From: Azorinus chamasolen
Lineage: Eukaryota; Mollusca; Bivalvia; Cardiida; Solecurtidae
Reading direction: 5' to 3'
DNA: 64,000 nucleotides
Assembly (NCBI GenBank): GCA_963576725.1
Contig: OY755243.1
Location: 36,245,846 to 36,309,845, forward strand
The translations under genes were made by a program, and so were the position numbers. This document shows positions 10,301 through 21,178 of the stretch, one piece after another. The first letter of the stretch is position 1. Each line of letters begins with the position of its first letter. The notes under the pieces were generated by a model. It worked only from the letters and a program-made list of their open reading frames with translations. It did no database searches and was not told where the DNA came from.

Positions 10301-12815
10301 AGCTCACCAGAGCACAAAGTGCTCAGGGTGAGCTTTTGTGATCGCCTGATGTCCGTCGTCTGTCGGCGTTTGTCGTGCGTCGTGTGTCGTGCGTCGTCAA
10401 CAATTTGAACTTTAAAAGTCTTCTCCTCTGAATCTACAGGGTTCTCAGCTTTCATCTTTGGCACATAGCATCACCTATAGGTCCTCTACAAAAGTTATAT
10501 AAATTATGTCCCTGGAGTCAAAATTGGCCCCGCCATGGTCCCAGGGGTGGCCAGTTTTTTCTAGCTGACTGTTGTTTTCTGTACAAGTAGCAGAATGCTG
10601 GGCTCACTTAGGTTAGGCATGGGGAAAACTTCAAAACTCTTTTTGTCAAAAACTACATCTCACAGAGCCTAGATATTTTGTGTATAGATTTACTTAGTAT
10701 TCCTTATTGACATTGGTAAATATCATAGTTCTGAGGTTAAAATTGGCCCTGCCCTGTTGGTTATACTTTAAAATATTATTTTACACTATAAAGGTTCCTC
10801 TGAACTAGAGGGATTGAGGTCACTCCATCTGTGTTGCATAATCACTGAATAGGTCAAGTTCCTGGTCAAAACTCTATCAAGTTGTCTGCTTCAGAATTAG
10901 TCTCTGTTTGCTCACACTGTTTTTAACCCATTTCCTCATAGGATATTTTCAGAATCTGCCTCTTGAAAAAATTCAGAATTGTGTAGATTTGAAACCATTG
11001 TGATAAATAGAGCATTTACTCCTATGGAGAAAATGGTCTATTTATCACAATGGTTTCATAAAGTGACTATTTTACCTCTTTGAATAAATCTACTGATAAG
11101 GAGCATTAATTAGAGAAAAGGAAAATTTCAGAATTGTGTAGATTTGAAACCATGGTGATAAATAGAGCATTTATGCCTATGGAGCAAATGCTCTATTTAT
11201 CACAAAGGCTTTTTTCAGATTCTACCTCTTTGAATAAATCTACTGATAAGGAGCAATAATTATAGAAAAGGAAAATTTCAGAATTGTGTAGATTTGACAC
11301 CATTGTGACAAATAGAACATTTACTCCTATGGAGCTTTTGCTCTATTTATCACAATGGTTGGCAAATGCTCTATTTCTCACAAAGACTGTTTTCAGATCC
11401 TACCTCTTTGAATAAATCTACTGATAAGGAAAATTTCAGAATTGTATAGATTTCAAACCATTGTGATAAATAGAGCATTTGCTCTATAGGAGTAAATTAA
11501 CTCATATACAAACCACATATAAAGTTACATACCGGTCTGTGTCAGATCAGAATCCAAACTGTGTGCTAATTTTGGTCAAGTCATGCTAAGCAGTGATAGG
11601 GTTGTCATCTGTTAGAAATGTTGTCTGCTTATTCAAAGAGGTAAATCTGGGTCTACTCTATTTGCAAATGCGTGAAAACATGTTTATATGAGGAAAAGGG
11701 TTAATTAGAGAAAAGGAAAATTTTCAGAATTGTGTAGATTTGAAACCATTGTGATAAATAGTGCATTTACTCCTATGGAGCAAATGCTCTATTTATCACA
11801 AAGGCAAATGCTCTATTTATCACAATGGTTTCATAAAGTGACTATTATACCTCTTTGAATAAATCTACTGATAAGGAGCATTAATTAGAGAAAAGGAAAA
11901 TTTCAGAATTGTGTAGATTTGAAACCATTGTGATAAATAGAGCATTTACTCCTATGGAGCAAATGCTCTATTTATCACAAAGGCTTTTTTCAGATCCTAC
12001 CGCTTTGAATAAATCTACTGATAAGGAGCATTAATTATAGAAATTAGCATGCTAAGCAGTGATAGGGTTGTCATCTGTTAGAAATGTTGTCTGCTTATTC
12101 AAAGAGGTAAATCTGGGTCTACTCTATTTGCAAATGCGTGAAAACATGTTTATATGAGGAAAAGGGTTAATTAGAGAAAGGGAAAATTTTCAGAATTGTG
12201 TAGATTTGAAACCATTGTGATAAATAGTGCATTTACTCCTATGGAGCAAATGCTCTATTTATCACTAAGGGCAAATGCTCTATTTATCACAATGGTTATT
12301 ATCACCAGTTATTCTTAACAAGTTTTAATTTTCCATTTCCATAACAATTCCGTTTGTATAAATTGTTGAAATCGCGATTTTTATACAATTTCTGCTTTGA
12401 AACAATCATCAGTACTCTAATTCTGAAGGGGTTCGAAACGTTCAGGTGTGAACTGGTTTTGTTACGAAACGTGCTCTACAAGAGTTGTCGTTCGTTTCTA
12501 AATACGCAATATATCAAGGAGTTGTTAGGTTATGCGTAGTAATATGTAATGGAAAATGAAACTTTTCCACATATTTTTTGTGCGATATATGCTTTCCAAG
12601 TTAACGGTCGGTAAACATTCGGTATTGGACTTAGAAAATATTTATAATAAAGCAAATCATCCCAGAAAGCTTGCCATTATAATTATACAGAGAAAGGGTC
12701 AAATAACACCCCACAAAACAGGTGTCCAGTTTTGTTTAGAAACATACATGTAGTTGAAACTTTAAAAATCTTTCCCTCTGGTGAGCGATTTCAGGGCCAT
12801 CATGGCCCTCTTGTT
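10301..12815 (+). mobile_element. Tailed repeat T1, copy 1 (about 2.5 kb)
   Basis: Begins AGCTCACCAGAGCACAAAG with a hairpin (GCACAAAGTGC, AGCTCACC/GGTGAGCT) and ends CTCTGGTGAGC, the hairpin GGGCCATCATGGCCC, then TCTTGTT. CTCACCAG at the start is mirrored by CTGGTGAG near the end. The middle holds a tandem array of family A-like hairpins (about 10925-12300) and a 350-bp segment (12340-12750) with short open frames also present in copy 2. It is inserted inside a family B copy. No transposition enzyme is encoded; a Helentron/HINE-like non-autonomous element is inferred from architecture only. Confidence 0.7.
10925..12300. repeat. Tandem array of family A-like hairpins inside T1 copy 1
   Basis: Repeating block: GAAACCATTGTGATAAATAG, tip ACTCCTATGGAGCAAA, TGCTCTATTTATCACAA, then ACCTCTTTGAATAAATCTAC and AAGGAGCATTAATTAG. 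Near 11640 and 12110 are two copies of a B-type end fragment (AAATCTGGGTCTACTC to AAAGGGTTAA), so an A plus B composite was itself duplicated about 470 bp apart. Confidence 0.8.
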
Positions 12816-12894
12816 CTTTATAACTATTTTGTTTATGAATATTCAGCAGGTATTGAAATTTATTTGGCTTACTACAGAACAGGGAAAAGGTTAA

Positions 12895-13824
12895 AGAAGC
12901 ATAAGTTTGTATTAAAATTGACGTGGATAATTATATAATAAAGTTGTGTGTTATACTGGAATTTTGAAAATATGCGTCACAATAGTGCATTAAATTTGCT
13001 TGTGTGGTGGATCTACTTCATGATTATTTGTATCATAAAGAACTACTGGTAGTAACATTTAATAGTATACATGCCCATTTAATGGCATGGACAAAACAAC
13101 TATTCCTGTAGATTTGTGGAAATTTGATAATGCTCAAACATGCAAACATATCTAAAACAACAGGAACACAATAGTGTCAAATCAAGTACAGTTCATTTAC
13201 AAAATACAAATGTACGTAGACTGAAACAAATAATTCCTGAGCATCATCAATGTAACCACAGGTGTGCGATTCGGAAGAAGGGGTGCTAAACCTATATAAT
13301 TATATGTATATTATATATACACATATATGGCATCTATACTTATGAGTCAGACACATTTGAGTGTAACTAGTCAAAAGTTTTCTAAATCAACTGACTTTTT
13401 CGACTTCAGTGTGGACCACAAATTTAAGTGAAGTAGAATGCAAATATATAGAATGGAAATATGTATGTTGGTTTGAAAACAATTTCGCCAAGTCAGTGGA
13501 TTTAGAGGAATTGAACTATGAAAATGTGCTGGACTTGATATAGCATAAAACATGAAAACTGAAAATAAGTAGATAACTTCACAATCTTATAATTATAAAC
13601 ACACGCGAAATGACCTGTATCTCTAAGAGTACTTGGCAGTACAGAAACATCTGTATAACTCAAGAGACTGTGCTTATCAGTAAGTTGGTGTAAATTTATT
13701 GCCCTCCCATGCTGTGAATGTTGCCACACTGACCCATAATGGCTTCATGGTGATTTTGGGAGTAACAGTACAGGCCTGCTCAAAATTGAGCAAAATCTGC
13801 AGCTTGTATGTAAGACTGAGATAG
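12895..13824. other. Stretch with no recognised gene or repeat
   Basis: AT-rich, with TATATATACACATATATG near 13310. Minus-strand frames of 60 and 75 codons (13371-13729) have no recognisable motif, and their composition looks random. Confidence 0.4.
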
Positions 13825-14380
13825 AAATACCTGTTTTTACGCATTAGCAAACAGAGTAGACCAAGATCAGAGAAGCCGTTTGATCAGGGTCTAATAGGTT
13901 TGCTTTTGACACGATATAGATCTGATTCTACAGCTTACCAAAGAAAAAACTTCTCTTTCAAGAAATAACATGTTTTTACGCAATTAGCAATCAGAGTAGA
14001 CCCAGATAGAAACCGATGATCGGGGCCTTAATGTTTTTGACACGATATGGATCCGATTCTACTGTTTTTGTAAAAGCGAAAACTTCTCTTTATAGAAATA
14101 GCAAACAAAGTAGACCCAGATCTGACGGCTCCTATAGAAGCTGTCTGATCAGGGTCTGCTCCATTTTCTAATGGAGTTTGATAGATCTGTTTCTGAAATG
14201 TCTTCAATGTTCTACCTTCCATATTTTATTATAACAATTTTGTCCATGAATATTCAGTAGGTATATTTTGCTTTTGACACGATATAGATCTGATTCTAGT
14301 TTTTGCCAAAGCAAAAACTTCTCTTCATGTTGAAATAACTTATTTTATGCATTACCAAACAGAGTAGATCCAGATCATTA
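13825..14380. repeat. Cluster of degenerate family B cores
   Basis: At least four B-type stems (GTAGACCAAGATCAGAG, GTAGACCCAGATAG, GTAGACCCAGATCTGACGGCTCC, GTAGATCCAGATC) with GACACGATATAGATCTGATTCTA recurring at about 13905, 14035 and 14275. Looks like repeated insertion or local duplication of B2 arms. Confidence 0.65.
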
Positions 14381-14800
14381 TTTGTTTTTAAAAAATCAAA
14401 TTCAAATAAATACAATTAATAGCAATAAAATCTTTATCAATCATATATATCTCAACTAAATGCAAACAAAAAAGACCATTTTACATGACTCTCATGATAA
14501 AAATTATTAAAATAATTATGATAATGCTACTGAATACTTTTTTTCAAGCCCATAGATTAACTGCAGAAACAAACATATCATTGTTTTTAGAGAAATCAAT
14601 GGTAAATAACAAAAACTATCATTTCATTTACCTGTATATATTTAATCAATAATTCTACTGCATATTGGGATAACCTAATAATTGATTATCGATATCCAGC
14701 AGTCTGCTGAGCAAATAATTTTTGCAGGTTTTTTCACCTACTGCATTTTCAAAATTCATGTTATAACCAATTTGTCTACCAAAATGTAATTAGGATATCA
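14381..14800. other. AT-rich stretch without recognised features
   Basis: Very AT-rich; all frames are closed at short intervals. Confidence 0.4.
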
Positions 14801-14861
14801 AACTGTTTGGATCCTCATGAGACGCCGAATTACTCGGAGTCTTATCTGGATCCAAACTGTT
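14801..14861. repeat. Family G hairpin core
   Basis: AAACTGTTTGGATCCTCATGAG and CTTATCTGGATCCAAACTGTTT mirror each other around CGCCGAATTACTCGG. Confidence 0.7.
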
Positions 14862-15283
14862 TTTAAATGTATTTATCCATCCGCCCATAGCAGGCTGAAG
14901 GTTAAGCTAACACCTGCTAAGATATAGAAACTATTTCTTATGCTATAAGTTCATGACTATAAAACTGAACTATATTATTCGGTGGAACGCTAAAAGGCGC
15001 TTCTATAAGGGAAAGGGTTAATAAATAAAAAAACATATATTGAAATAGCCAATAAAGGCCTGTCAAATCTTTAATATACTAAAACGAAAAGGAAAAGCAG
15101 GGTAAAGTTTAGGGGTGTTTTCGGTCAATAGCTATCCATAGCTAATGTTTACTGCTATATGACATGCAGACTTTAAATAAAAAAATTGTATCTTGTGATT
15201 TAAGAACTGACTGTTATTAGATACTTTCATAATTAAATAACGAATCTGACCTGAATATTTTATAAATAATATTTTGGGTTTTT
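14862..15283. other. Mostly unassigned; short B-type end fragment
   Basis: 14985-15022 carries AAAGGCGCTTCTATAAGGG and AAAGGGTTAA, the end of a B-type element. The rest is AT-rich without genes. Confidence 0.45.
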
Positions 15284-15905
15284 AGCTCACCAGAGCACAA
15301 AGTGCTCAGGGTGAGCTTTTGTGATCGCCTGATGTCCGTCGTCCGGCGTCGTGCGTCGTTCGTCCTCCGTCGTCCCGCGTCAACAATTTGAACTTTAAAA
15401 GTCTTCTCCTCTGAATCTACAGGGTTCTGAGCTTTCATCTTTGGCACATAGCATCACCTATAGGTCCTCTACAAAAGTTATATAAATAATGTCCCTGGGA
15501 TCAAAATTGGCCCCGCCACGGCTCCAGGGGTGGCCAGTTTTTTCTAGCTGACTGTTGTTTTCTGTACAAGTAGCAGAATGCTGGGCTCACTTAGGTTAGG
15601 CATGGGGAAAACTTCAAAAATCTTTTTGTCAAAAACTACATGTCACAGAGCTTAGATATTTGGTGTATAGATTTACTTAGTATTCCTTATTGACATTGGT
15701 AAATATCATAGTTCTGAGGTTAAAATTGGCCCTGCCCTGTTGGTTATACTTTAAAATATTATTTTACACTCTAAAGGTTCCTCTGAACTAGAAGGATTGA
15801 GGTCACTCCATCTGTGTTGCATAATCACTGAATAGGTCAAGTTCCTGGTCAAAACTCTATCAAGTTGTCTGCTTCAGAATTAGTCTCTGTTTGCTCACAC
15901 TGTTT

Positions 15906-17610
15906 TTTAACCCATTCCCTCATAGGATATTTTCAGAATCTGCCTCTTGAAAAATTTCAGAATTGTGTAGATTTGAAACCATTGTGATAAATAGAGCATT
16001 TACTCCTATGGAGAAAATGCTCTATTTATCACAATGGTTTCATGAAGTGACTATGTTACCTCTTTGAATAAATCTACTGATAAGGAGCATTAATTAGAGA
16101 AAAGGAAAATTTCAGAATTGTGTAGATTTGAAAACATGGTGATAAATAAAGCATTTACGCCTATGGAGCAAATGCTCTATTTATCACAAAGGCTTTTTTC
16201 AGATCCTACCTCTTTGAATAAATCTACTGATAAGGAGCATTAATTATAGAAAAGGAAAATTTCAGAATTGTGTAGATTTGACACCATTGTGACAAATAGA
16301 ACATTTACTCCTATGGAGCTTTTGCTCTATTTATCACAATGGTTGGCAAATGCTCTATTTCTCTCAAAGGCTTTTTTCAGATCCTACCTCTTTGAATAAA
16401 TCTACTGATAAGGAAAATTTCAGAATTGTATAGATTTCAAACCATTGTGATAAATAGAGCATTTGCTCTATAGGAGTAAATTAACTCATATACAAACCAC
16501 ATATAAAGTTACATACCGGTCTGTGTCAGATCAGAATCAAAACTGTGTGCTAATTTTGGTCAAGTCATGCTAAGCAGTGATAGGGTTGTCATCTGTTAGA
16601 AATGTTGTCTGCTTATTCAAAGAGGTAAATCTGGGTCTACTCTATTTGCAAATGTGTGAAAACATGTTTATATGAGGAAAAGGGTTAATTAGAGAAAAGG
16701 AAAATTTCAGAATTGTTTAGATTTGAAACCATTGTGATGAATAGTGCATTTACTCCTATGGAGCAAATGCTCTATTTATCACAAAGGCAAATGCTCTATT
16801 TATCACAATGGTTTCAGAAAGTGACTATTATACCTCTTTGAATAAATCTACTGATAAGGAGCATTAATTAGAGAAAAGGAAAATTTCAGAATTGTGTAGA
16901 TTTGAAACCATTGTGATAAATAGAGCATTTACTCCTATGGAGCAAATGCTCTATTTATCACAAAGGCTTTTTTCAGATCCTACCGCTTTGAATAAATCTA
17001 CTGATAAGGAGCATTAATTATAGAGAAGGAAAATTTCAGAATTGTGTAGATTTGAAACTTTTGTGATAAATAGAACATTTACTCCTATGGAGCTTTTGCT
17101 CTATTTATCACAATGGTTAACAAATGCTCTATTTATCACAAAGGCTTTTTTCAGATCCTACCTCTTTGAATAAATCTACTGATAAGGAGCATTAATTAGA
17201 GAAGATGAAAATTTCAGAATTGTGTAGATTTCAAACCATTGTGATAAATAGAGCATTTGCTCCATAGGAATAAATTAACTCATATACAAACCACATATAA
17301 AGTTATATACCGGTATGTGTCAGATCTGAGTTCAAACTGTGTGCTAATTTTGGTTAAGTCCTGCTAAGCTGTGATAGGGTTGTCATATGTTAGAAATGTT
17401 GTCTGCTTATTCAAAGAGGTAAATCTGGGTCTACTCTGTTTGCAAATGCATGAAAACATGTTTATATGAGGAAAAGGGTTAATTAGAGAAAAGGAAAATT
17501 TCAGAATTGTGTAGATTTGAAATCATTGTGATAAATAGTGCATTTACTCTTATGGAGCAAATGCTCTATTTATCACTAAGGCAAATGCTCTATTTATCAC
17601 AATGGTTATT
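15906..17610. repeat. Tandem array of family A-like hairpins inside T1 copy 2
   Basis: Same blocks as in copy 1 (GATAAATAGAGCATTTACTCC, TATGGAGC, TGCTCTATTTATCAC, CTTTGAATAAATCTAC) but with more units. Some tips read CTCCTATGGAGCTTTTGC. B-type end fragments recur near 16620 and 17420. Confidence 0.8.
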
Positions 17611-17663
17611 ATCACCAGTTATTCTTAACAAGTTTTAATTTTCCATTTCCATAACAATTCCGT

Positions 17664-18063
17664 TTGTATAAATTGTTGAAATCGCGATTTTTATACAATT
17701 TCTGCTTTGAAACAATCACCAGTACTCTAATTCTGAAGGGGTTGGAAACGTTCAGGTGTGAACTGGTTTTGTTACGAAACGTGCTCTACAAGAGTTGTCG
17801 TTCGTTTCTAAATACCCAATATATCAAGGAGTTGTTAGGTTATGTGTAGTAATATGTAATGGAAAATGAAACTTTTCCACATATTTTTTGTGCGATATAT
17901 GCTTTCCAAGTTAACGGTCGGTAAACGTTCGGTATTGGGCTTAGAAAATATTTATAATAAAGCAAATCATCCCAGAAAGCTTGCCATTATAATTATACAG
18001 AGAAAGGGTCAAATAACACCCCAGAAAACAGGTGTCCAGTTTTGTTTAGAAACATACATGTAG
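17664..18063 (+). other. Conserved low-repeat segment of T1 (copy 2), paired with 12354-12753
   Basis: This segment carries two short open frames (61 and 65 codons) present in both T1 copies with only a few substitutions. Neither peptide is recognised, codons are AT-rich, and stops separate the frames. It may be a captured host fragment or simply the element body. I do not claim a protein. Confidence 0.4.
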
Positions 18064-18202
18064 TTGAAACTTTAAAAATCTTTCCCTCTGGTGAGCGATT
18101 TCAGGGCCATCATGGCCCTCTTGTTTGTCTAGGTAAAAATTCCCTTCGAAAATTTTATCTTATAGAAATTAAGTTTACCCTTTACTTGTTCAATATTCAT
18201 GT

Positions 18203-18417
18203 TTAACCCTTTCCTCCATAAATATGCCTTTCTATGCCTCTGTAATAGTCACTTCTTGAAACCATTGTGATAAATAGAGCATTATTTTGCTCCTATAGGA
18301 GCAAATGCTTTATCACAATGGTTTCAAACTACAAAATTCTAAAGTTTTCCTTTTCTCCAATTAATGTTCCTTTTCGGTAGATTTATTCAAAGAGGTTGGG
18401 TCTAAAAATAGGGTTAA
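18203..18417. repeat. Family A element
   Basis: TTAACCCTTTCCTCC to ATAGGGTTAA. Stem GAAACCATTGTGATAAATAG; tip GCTCCTATAGGAGC; the right stem is shortened (AATGCTTTATCACAATGG). Confidence 0.88.
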
Positions 18418-18422
18418 AATGG

Positions 18423-18645
18423 GTTAAAAGAAATCATTACTTTAGGAATATTCATTAGCTCTGAATATTTATGATATACACATGGACTTTTGGTAATGGT
18501 ATAAACTGGAGTCAGATCTGTTATAATTTCATTAGCAAACAGAAAACAGAATCTGATCAGATGACGCCTGTGAGAGCCATCTGATCTGGGTCTACTTTGT
18601 TTGCAAATGCATGAAAAGGCATGTTTATGGAGTACAGGGTTAGTT
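18423..18645. repeat. Family B2 element
   Basis: AATATTCATTAGCTC arm, CTGATCAGATGACGCC with tip TGTGAGAGCC, CATCTGATCTGGGTCTAC, and end GGAGTACAGGGTTAG. Confidence 0.75.
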
Positions 18646-18708
18646 TGAATGCTAAGGTCAGGCTTAGATGATCATCAAGGAAAAAAGTTAAGTTTCTTTC
18701 TTTTATTA

Positions 18709-18916
18709 TACAGTAAAACCTCGATTATTCGAATTTTCTGTATAGAAGAATTTAGATCCTTTTAGGCAGGTGGCTGCTTAACGCATGGTGAACGTCATGC
18801 AGAAAGCTCCTAGAGGAGCTTTCTGCATGACTTCCACCATGCATTAAGTTGCCACCTGTCTTAAAGATCGATTCTAATACGAATTTTAGTGTTCGAATAA
18901 TTGGGATTTTACTGTA
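18709..18916. mobile_element. Family D-like pogo/Tigger-type MITE with TA ends
   Basis: TA, then CAGTAAAACCTCGATTATTC. The right end is GAATAATTGGGATTTTACTG then TA (element 18711-18914). Inside, GGCAGGTGGCTGCTTAA and AAGTTGCCACCTGTC flank the tip GCTCCTAGAGGAGC with CAGAAA/TTTCTG stems. Ends of the form CAGTANAACCTCGATTAT are typical of pogo/Tigger elements of the Tc1/mariner superfamily. Confidence 0.85.
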
Positions 18917-19370
18917 ATTATGGTTTTAAACATTTGCCTTGTGAATATTCATATGAATTTTTTTAAATTTGTGCATCTTATCTGGACCTGGTTGTACTTT
19001 TCATAACTTTGTTTGATATGGCTCAGGAAGTTTTCCAGTACTTGTGTTAGCCTGTAAAGATATAGGTCCAAATGTCACCTGTCTGTCCTGTCCAATCCAG
19101 AACTTGTGTCACCTGTCTGTTCTTTCCAATCTTGAACCGAATATTTTTTATAATTATATCGTTTTTTCTGTTATGCCATGGTCAAGCTTTTTATAGGAGT
19201 ATCACTGAATATCATATGAAAATACTGTGTGAAGACTATTTCAGCTCCTGGGTGTAGTGCCCCTCTCTGTAATAACTCACCTGAAATTGTCAAGTCTGGA
19301 AACTTTATGCAAGGCTTGTTCCCAGCATTAACCTTTATGATTTTATGGCTTACTGTGACCTGAGCCACAT
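18917..19370. other. No recognised gene
   Basis: Two short overlapping frames on opposite strands (19072-19257 plus, 19171-19368 minus). Short direct repeats of GTCACCTGTCTGT occur at about 19075 and 19106. No domain recognised. Confidence 0.4.
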
Positions 19371-19440
19371 TTGCAAACAGCTTGGATCAGGATGAGAGGC
19401 CGAGTTACTTGATGTGTCATCTGGATCCAAGCTGTTTGAC
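19371..19440. repeat. Family G hairpin core
   Basis: TTTGCAAACAGCTTGGATCAG and CATCTGGATCCAAGCTGTTTG mirror each other around GAGGCCGAGTTACTTGATG. Confidence 0.75.
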
Positions 19441-19837
19441 ACTTGCTTGATAGTAATCAAATTGGAAATAATCAGAATTGCACGAAATTCAAATTTGAGC
19501 AGGCATATTTTTTTTTCCCCAGTGGGTAAGTGTTAAAGGGTTATGGATGCTTGACTGAAGTGGGATGTTATCCTGTCTTCGACTTTGATTCCCCAGTATC
19601 AGCTCTGAAATTACTTTGTAAACAAAAGGTGTAACAGAGATCAGGGTGCAGAGCTTTTGAGCTGAGATAAAATTGGACCCTCTTAAGATGGGCTTATCAC
19701 CAGTTTAGTGACCCTTGACTATTGACTCAGGGTGATACCGGGTGCAGTATGATTACTCTGAAATGACTTTGGAGTTCCATGAATCACATTTTAACTCTTT
19801 GCATGCTGTGGAATTGTTTGCAAAAAGTGTGTTTGGT

Positions 19838-19853
19838 GGGGGGGGGGGGGGGG
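19838..19853 (+). repeat. Poly-G tract
   Basis: Sixteen consecutive G in AT-rich DNA, directly before a family B2 copy. Its length may be unreliable in the assembly. Confidence 0.8.
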
Positions 19854-19870
19854 CAACTACAATGTCTTCC

Positions 19871-20106
19871 TTTCCCTGTTGAATATTCATGTAAGAACTA
19901 ATGACATCATGAATATTTAATACCTGGATTTTTAAAATGAAAATATTTGAAGGAAATGTTTTTGCTTTGACAAAAAGTGTAGAATCAGATCTATATCTTG
20001 TCAAAGCAGACAAACAGACCCTGTTCAGACAGTTCTTACAGGAGCCATCTGATCTGGGTCTGCTCTGTTTGCAAATGTGTGAACATTCGTAAGAAGAAAG
20101 GGTTAA
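19871..20106. repeat. Family B2 element
   Basis: TTTCCCTGTTGAATATTCATG arm, CAGACCCTGTTCAGACAG, tip TTCTTACAGGAGCC, CATCTGATCTGGGTCTGC, and end AAGAAAGGGTTAA. Confidence 0.82.
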
Positions 20107-20189
20107 ATTAGTATGCTTTCCCTATCTCTCAGACTACCTGTGTCTTGCCTGAATCCATCTACTGTTTACCTATTCAAATTCTAAAATTG

Positions 20190-20272
20190 TCATTTCTCTA
20201 CCAAACCTAATGTTCTGTCTTGAAGAGACGATTCTAAAGTAAGGTCACATCGTAGGTTTTGGTGTAGAAATA
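20190..20272. repeat. Family H element
   Basis: TTTCTCTACCAAACCTAA and TAGGTTTTGGTGTAGAAA arms with GTCTTGAAGAGACGATTCTAAAG at the centre. Confidence 0.7.
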
Positions 20273-20522
20273 AAGGATGTATTTTTGAAAATGTTTAAAT
20301 TTACACATCTTATCTGAGCTTCTGATAGGTTTTTCCACATTTGACACAGAATTAATGCATCAGCCTCAGGATGGACTTTCGGCAGCTGACTCCCACACAA
20401 TTGCTAATGATCCTTTGGATGTTAACCTGGATGTCTCATCACAAATCAAAACTGTTAGAAACCGACTACATTATTGAAGGGAAAAGCAAGAATTGCAGCA
20501 GACATTTTATGACCTGCAAACA

Positions 20523-20750
20523 TTAAACCCTTTCCTCCATAGGCTATTTTTAGATCCAACCACTTTGAATAAATCTACAGAAAAGGAGCATTAACTAGAG
20601 AAAAGAGGAATTTTTTAGGATTTTGTAGTTCTGAAACCATTGTGATAAATAAAACATTTGCTCCTTAGGAGCATATGCTCTATCAAAATGGTTTCATAAA
20701 GTGACTTTTACAGAGGCGTAGAAAGGTGTATTTATGGAGGAAAGGGTTAA
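20523..20750. repeat. Family A element, full length, reverse orientation
   Basis: TTAAACCCTTTCCTCC to GGAGGAAAGGGTTAA. Stem GAAACCATTGTGATAAATA; tip GCTCCTTAGGAGC; the right stem is partly deleted. Confidence 0.85.
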
Positions 20751-20874
20751 TCAAACTTACACAGTTGAGCTGCTGACTTAACTTGGCTTCTCATCTGAAT
20801 CCAGGCAGTTTGGAAAGGTTTTCATTTCATGACTTTAGGCTTAGTGTAGAATTAGAGCAAGGAAATATTCTTAT

Positions 20875-20987
20875 TAACCCAGTCCATCATATTGTTGCCT
20901 TTTGACACCAGGTCCTGTAAACGTCACTTTTTGAAATCTTTGATAAATAGAGCATCTGCTCCATGATATCACAATGGTTTCCTTTTT
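20875..20987. repeat. Family A element, truncated
   Basis: TTAACCCAGTCCATC start, GATAAATAGAGCATCTGCTCC, then a collapsed right stem ATCACAATGGTTTCC. Confidence 0.65.
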
Positions 20988-21060
20988 ATACACAGGATGT
21001 ATGAAATGCAATATTAAAATTTGTAAAATTATGTTTTACTGACAAAGATTCTGTAATCAT

Positions 21061-21159
21061 TCACATACAGGAAAGAGCATCAGGAATCAGGTTATCTTTA
21101 CCCTTTATGTGTTTGATTTCAAGGTCATATTCTTGTAACAACAAACTCCACCTCAACAG
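21061..21159 (-). pseudogene. Ty3/gypsy-type Pol fragment (end of RNase H domain)
   Basis: On the minus strand the 32 codons at 21159-21064 include RWSLLLQEYDLEIKHIKG, then KDNLIPDALS, and a stop at 21063-21061. The pattern RW-L-LQEYD--I-H-KGK-N--DALS is characteristic of the RNase H end of Ty3/gypsy retrotransposon polyproteins. An in-frame stop lies directly upstream and no integrase or reverse transcriptase follows, so this is a relic. It directly abuts the T2 repeat. Confidence 0.75.
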
Positions 21160-21178
21160 TCAACAATCTTTGATTTTT

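Larger units (their letters stand above)
10157..12894. repeat. Family B element split by the T1 insertion (10157-10300 and 12816-12894)
   Basis: The left part has TTTACCGTTTCTC, CAAACAGAGT, GCTCCTGCAGGAGCCGTCTGATCTGGG and GTATTTTT. The right part resumes exactly with CTTTATAACTATTTTG, GAATATTCAGCAGGTATTG and ACAGAACAGGGAAAAGGTTAA. Joined, they match the family B order seen at 36344-36595 in reverse. No target duplication is visible at the joints. Confidence 0.8.
15284..18125 (+). mobile_element. Tailed repeat T1, copy 2 (about 2.8 kb)
   Basis: Same order and ends as copy 1: AGCTCACCAGAGCAC at the start, CTCTGGTGAGC, GGGCCATCATGGCCC and TCTTGTT at the end. The region 17640-18063 differs from the matching part of copy 1 at only a handful of bases. 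Copy 2 has extra hairpin units around 17010-17350. The flanks differ from those of copy 1, so these are two insertions, not one segmental duplication. Confidence 0.72.

Noticed and set aside
12354..12938. Short plus-strand frames in T1
   Set aside because: They are inside a mobile repeat, AT-rich and unrecognised. Presence in both copies reflects copying, not selection.
20340..20480. Coding-like stretch TELMHQPQDGLSAADSHT
   Set aside because: No donor; the second half resembles family G (GGATGTCTCATCAC).
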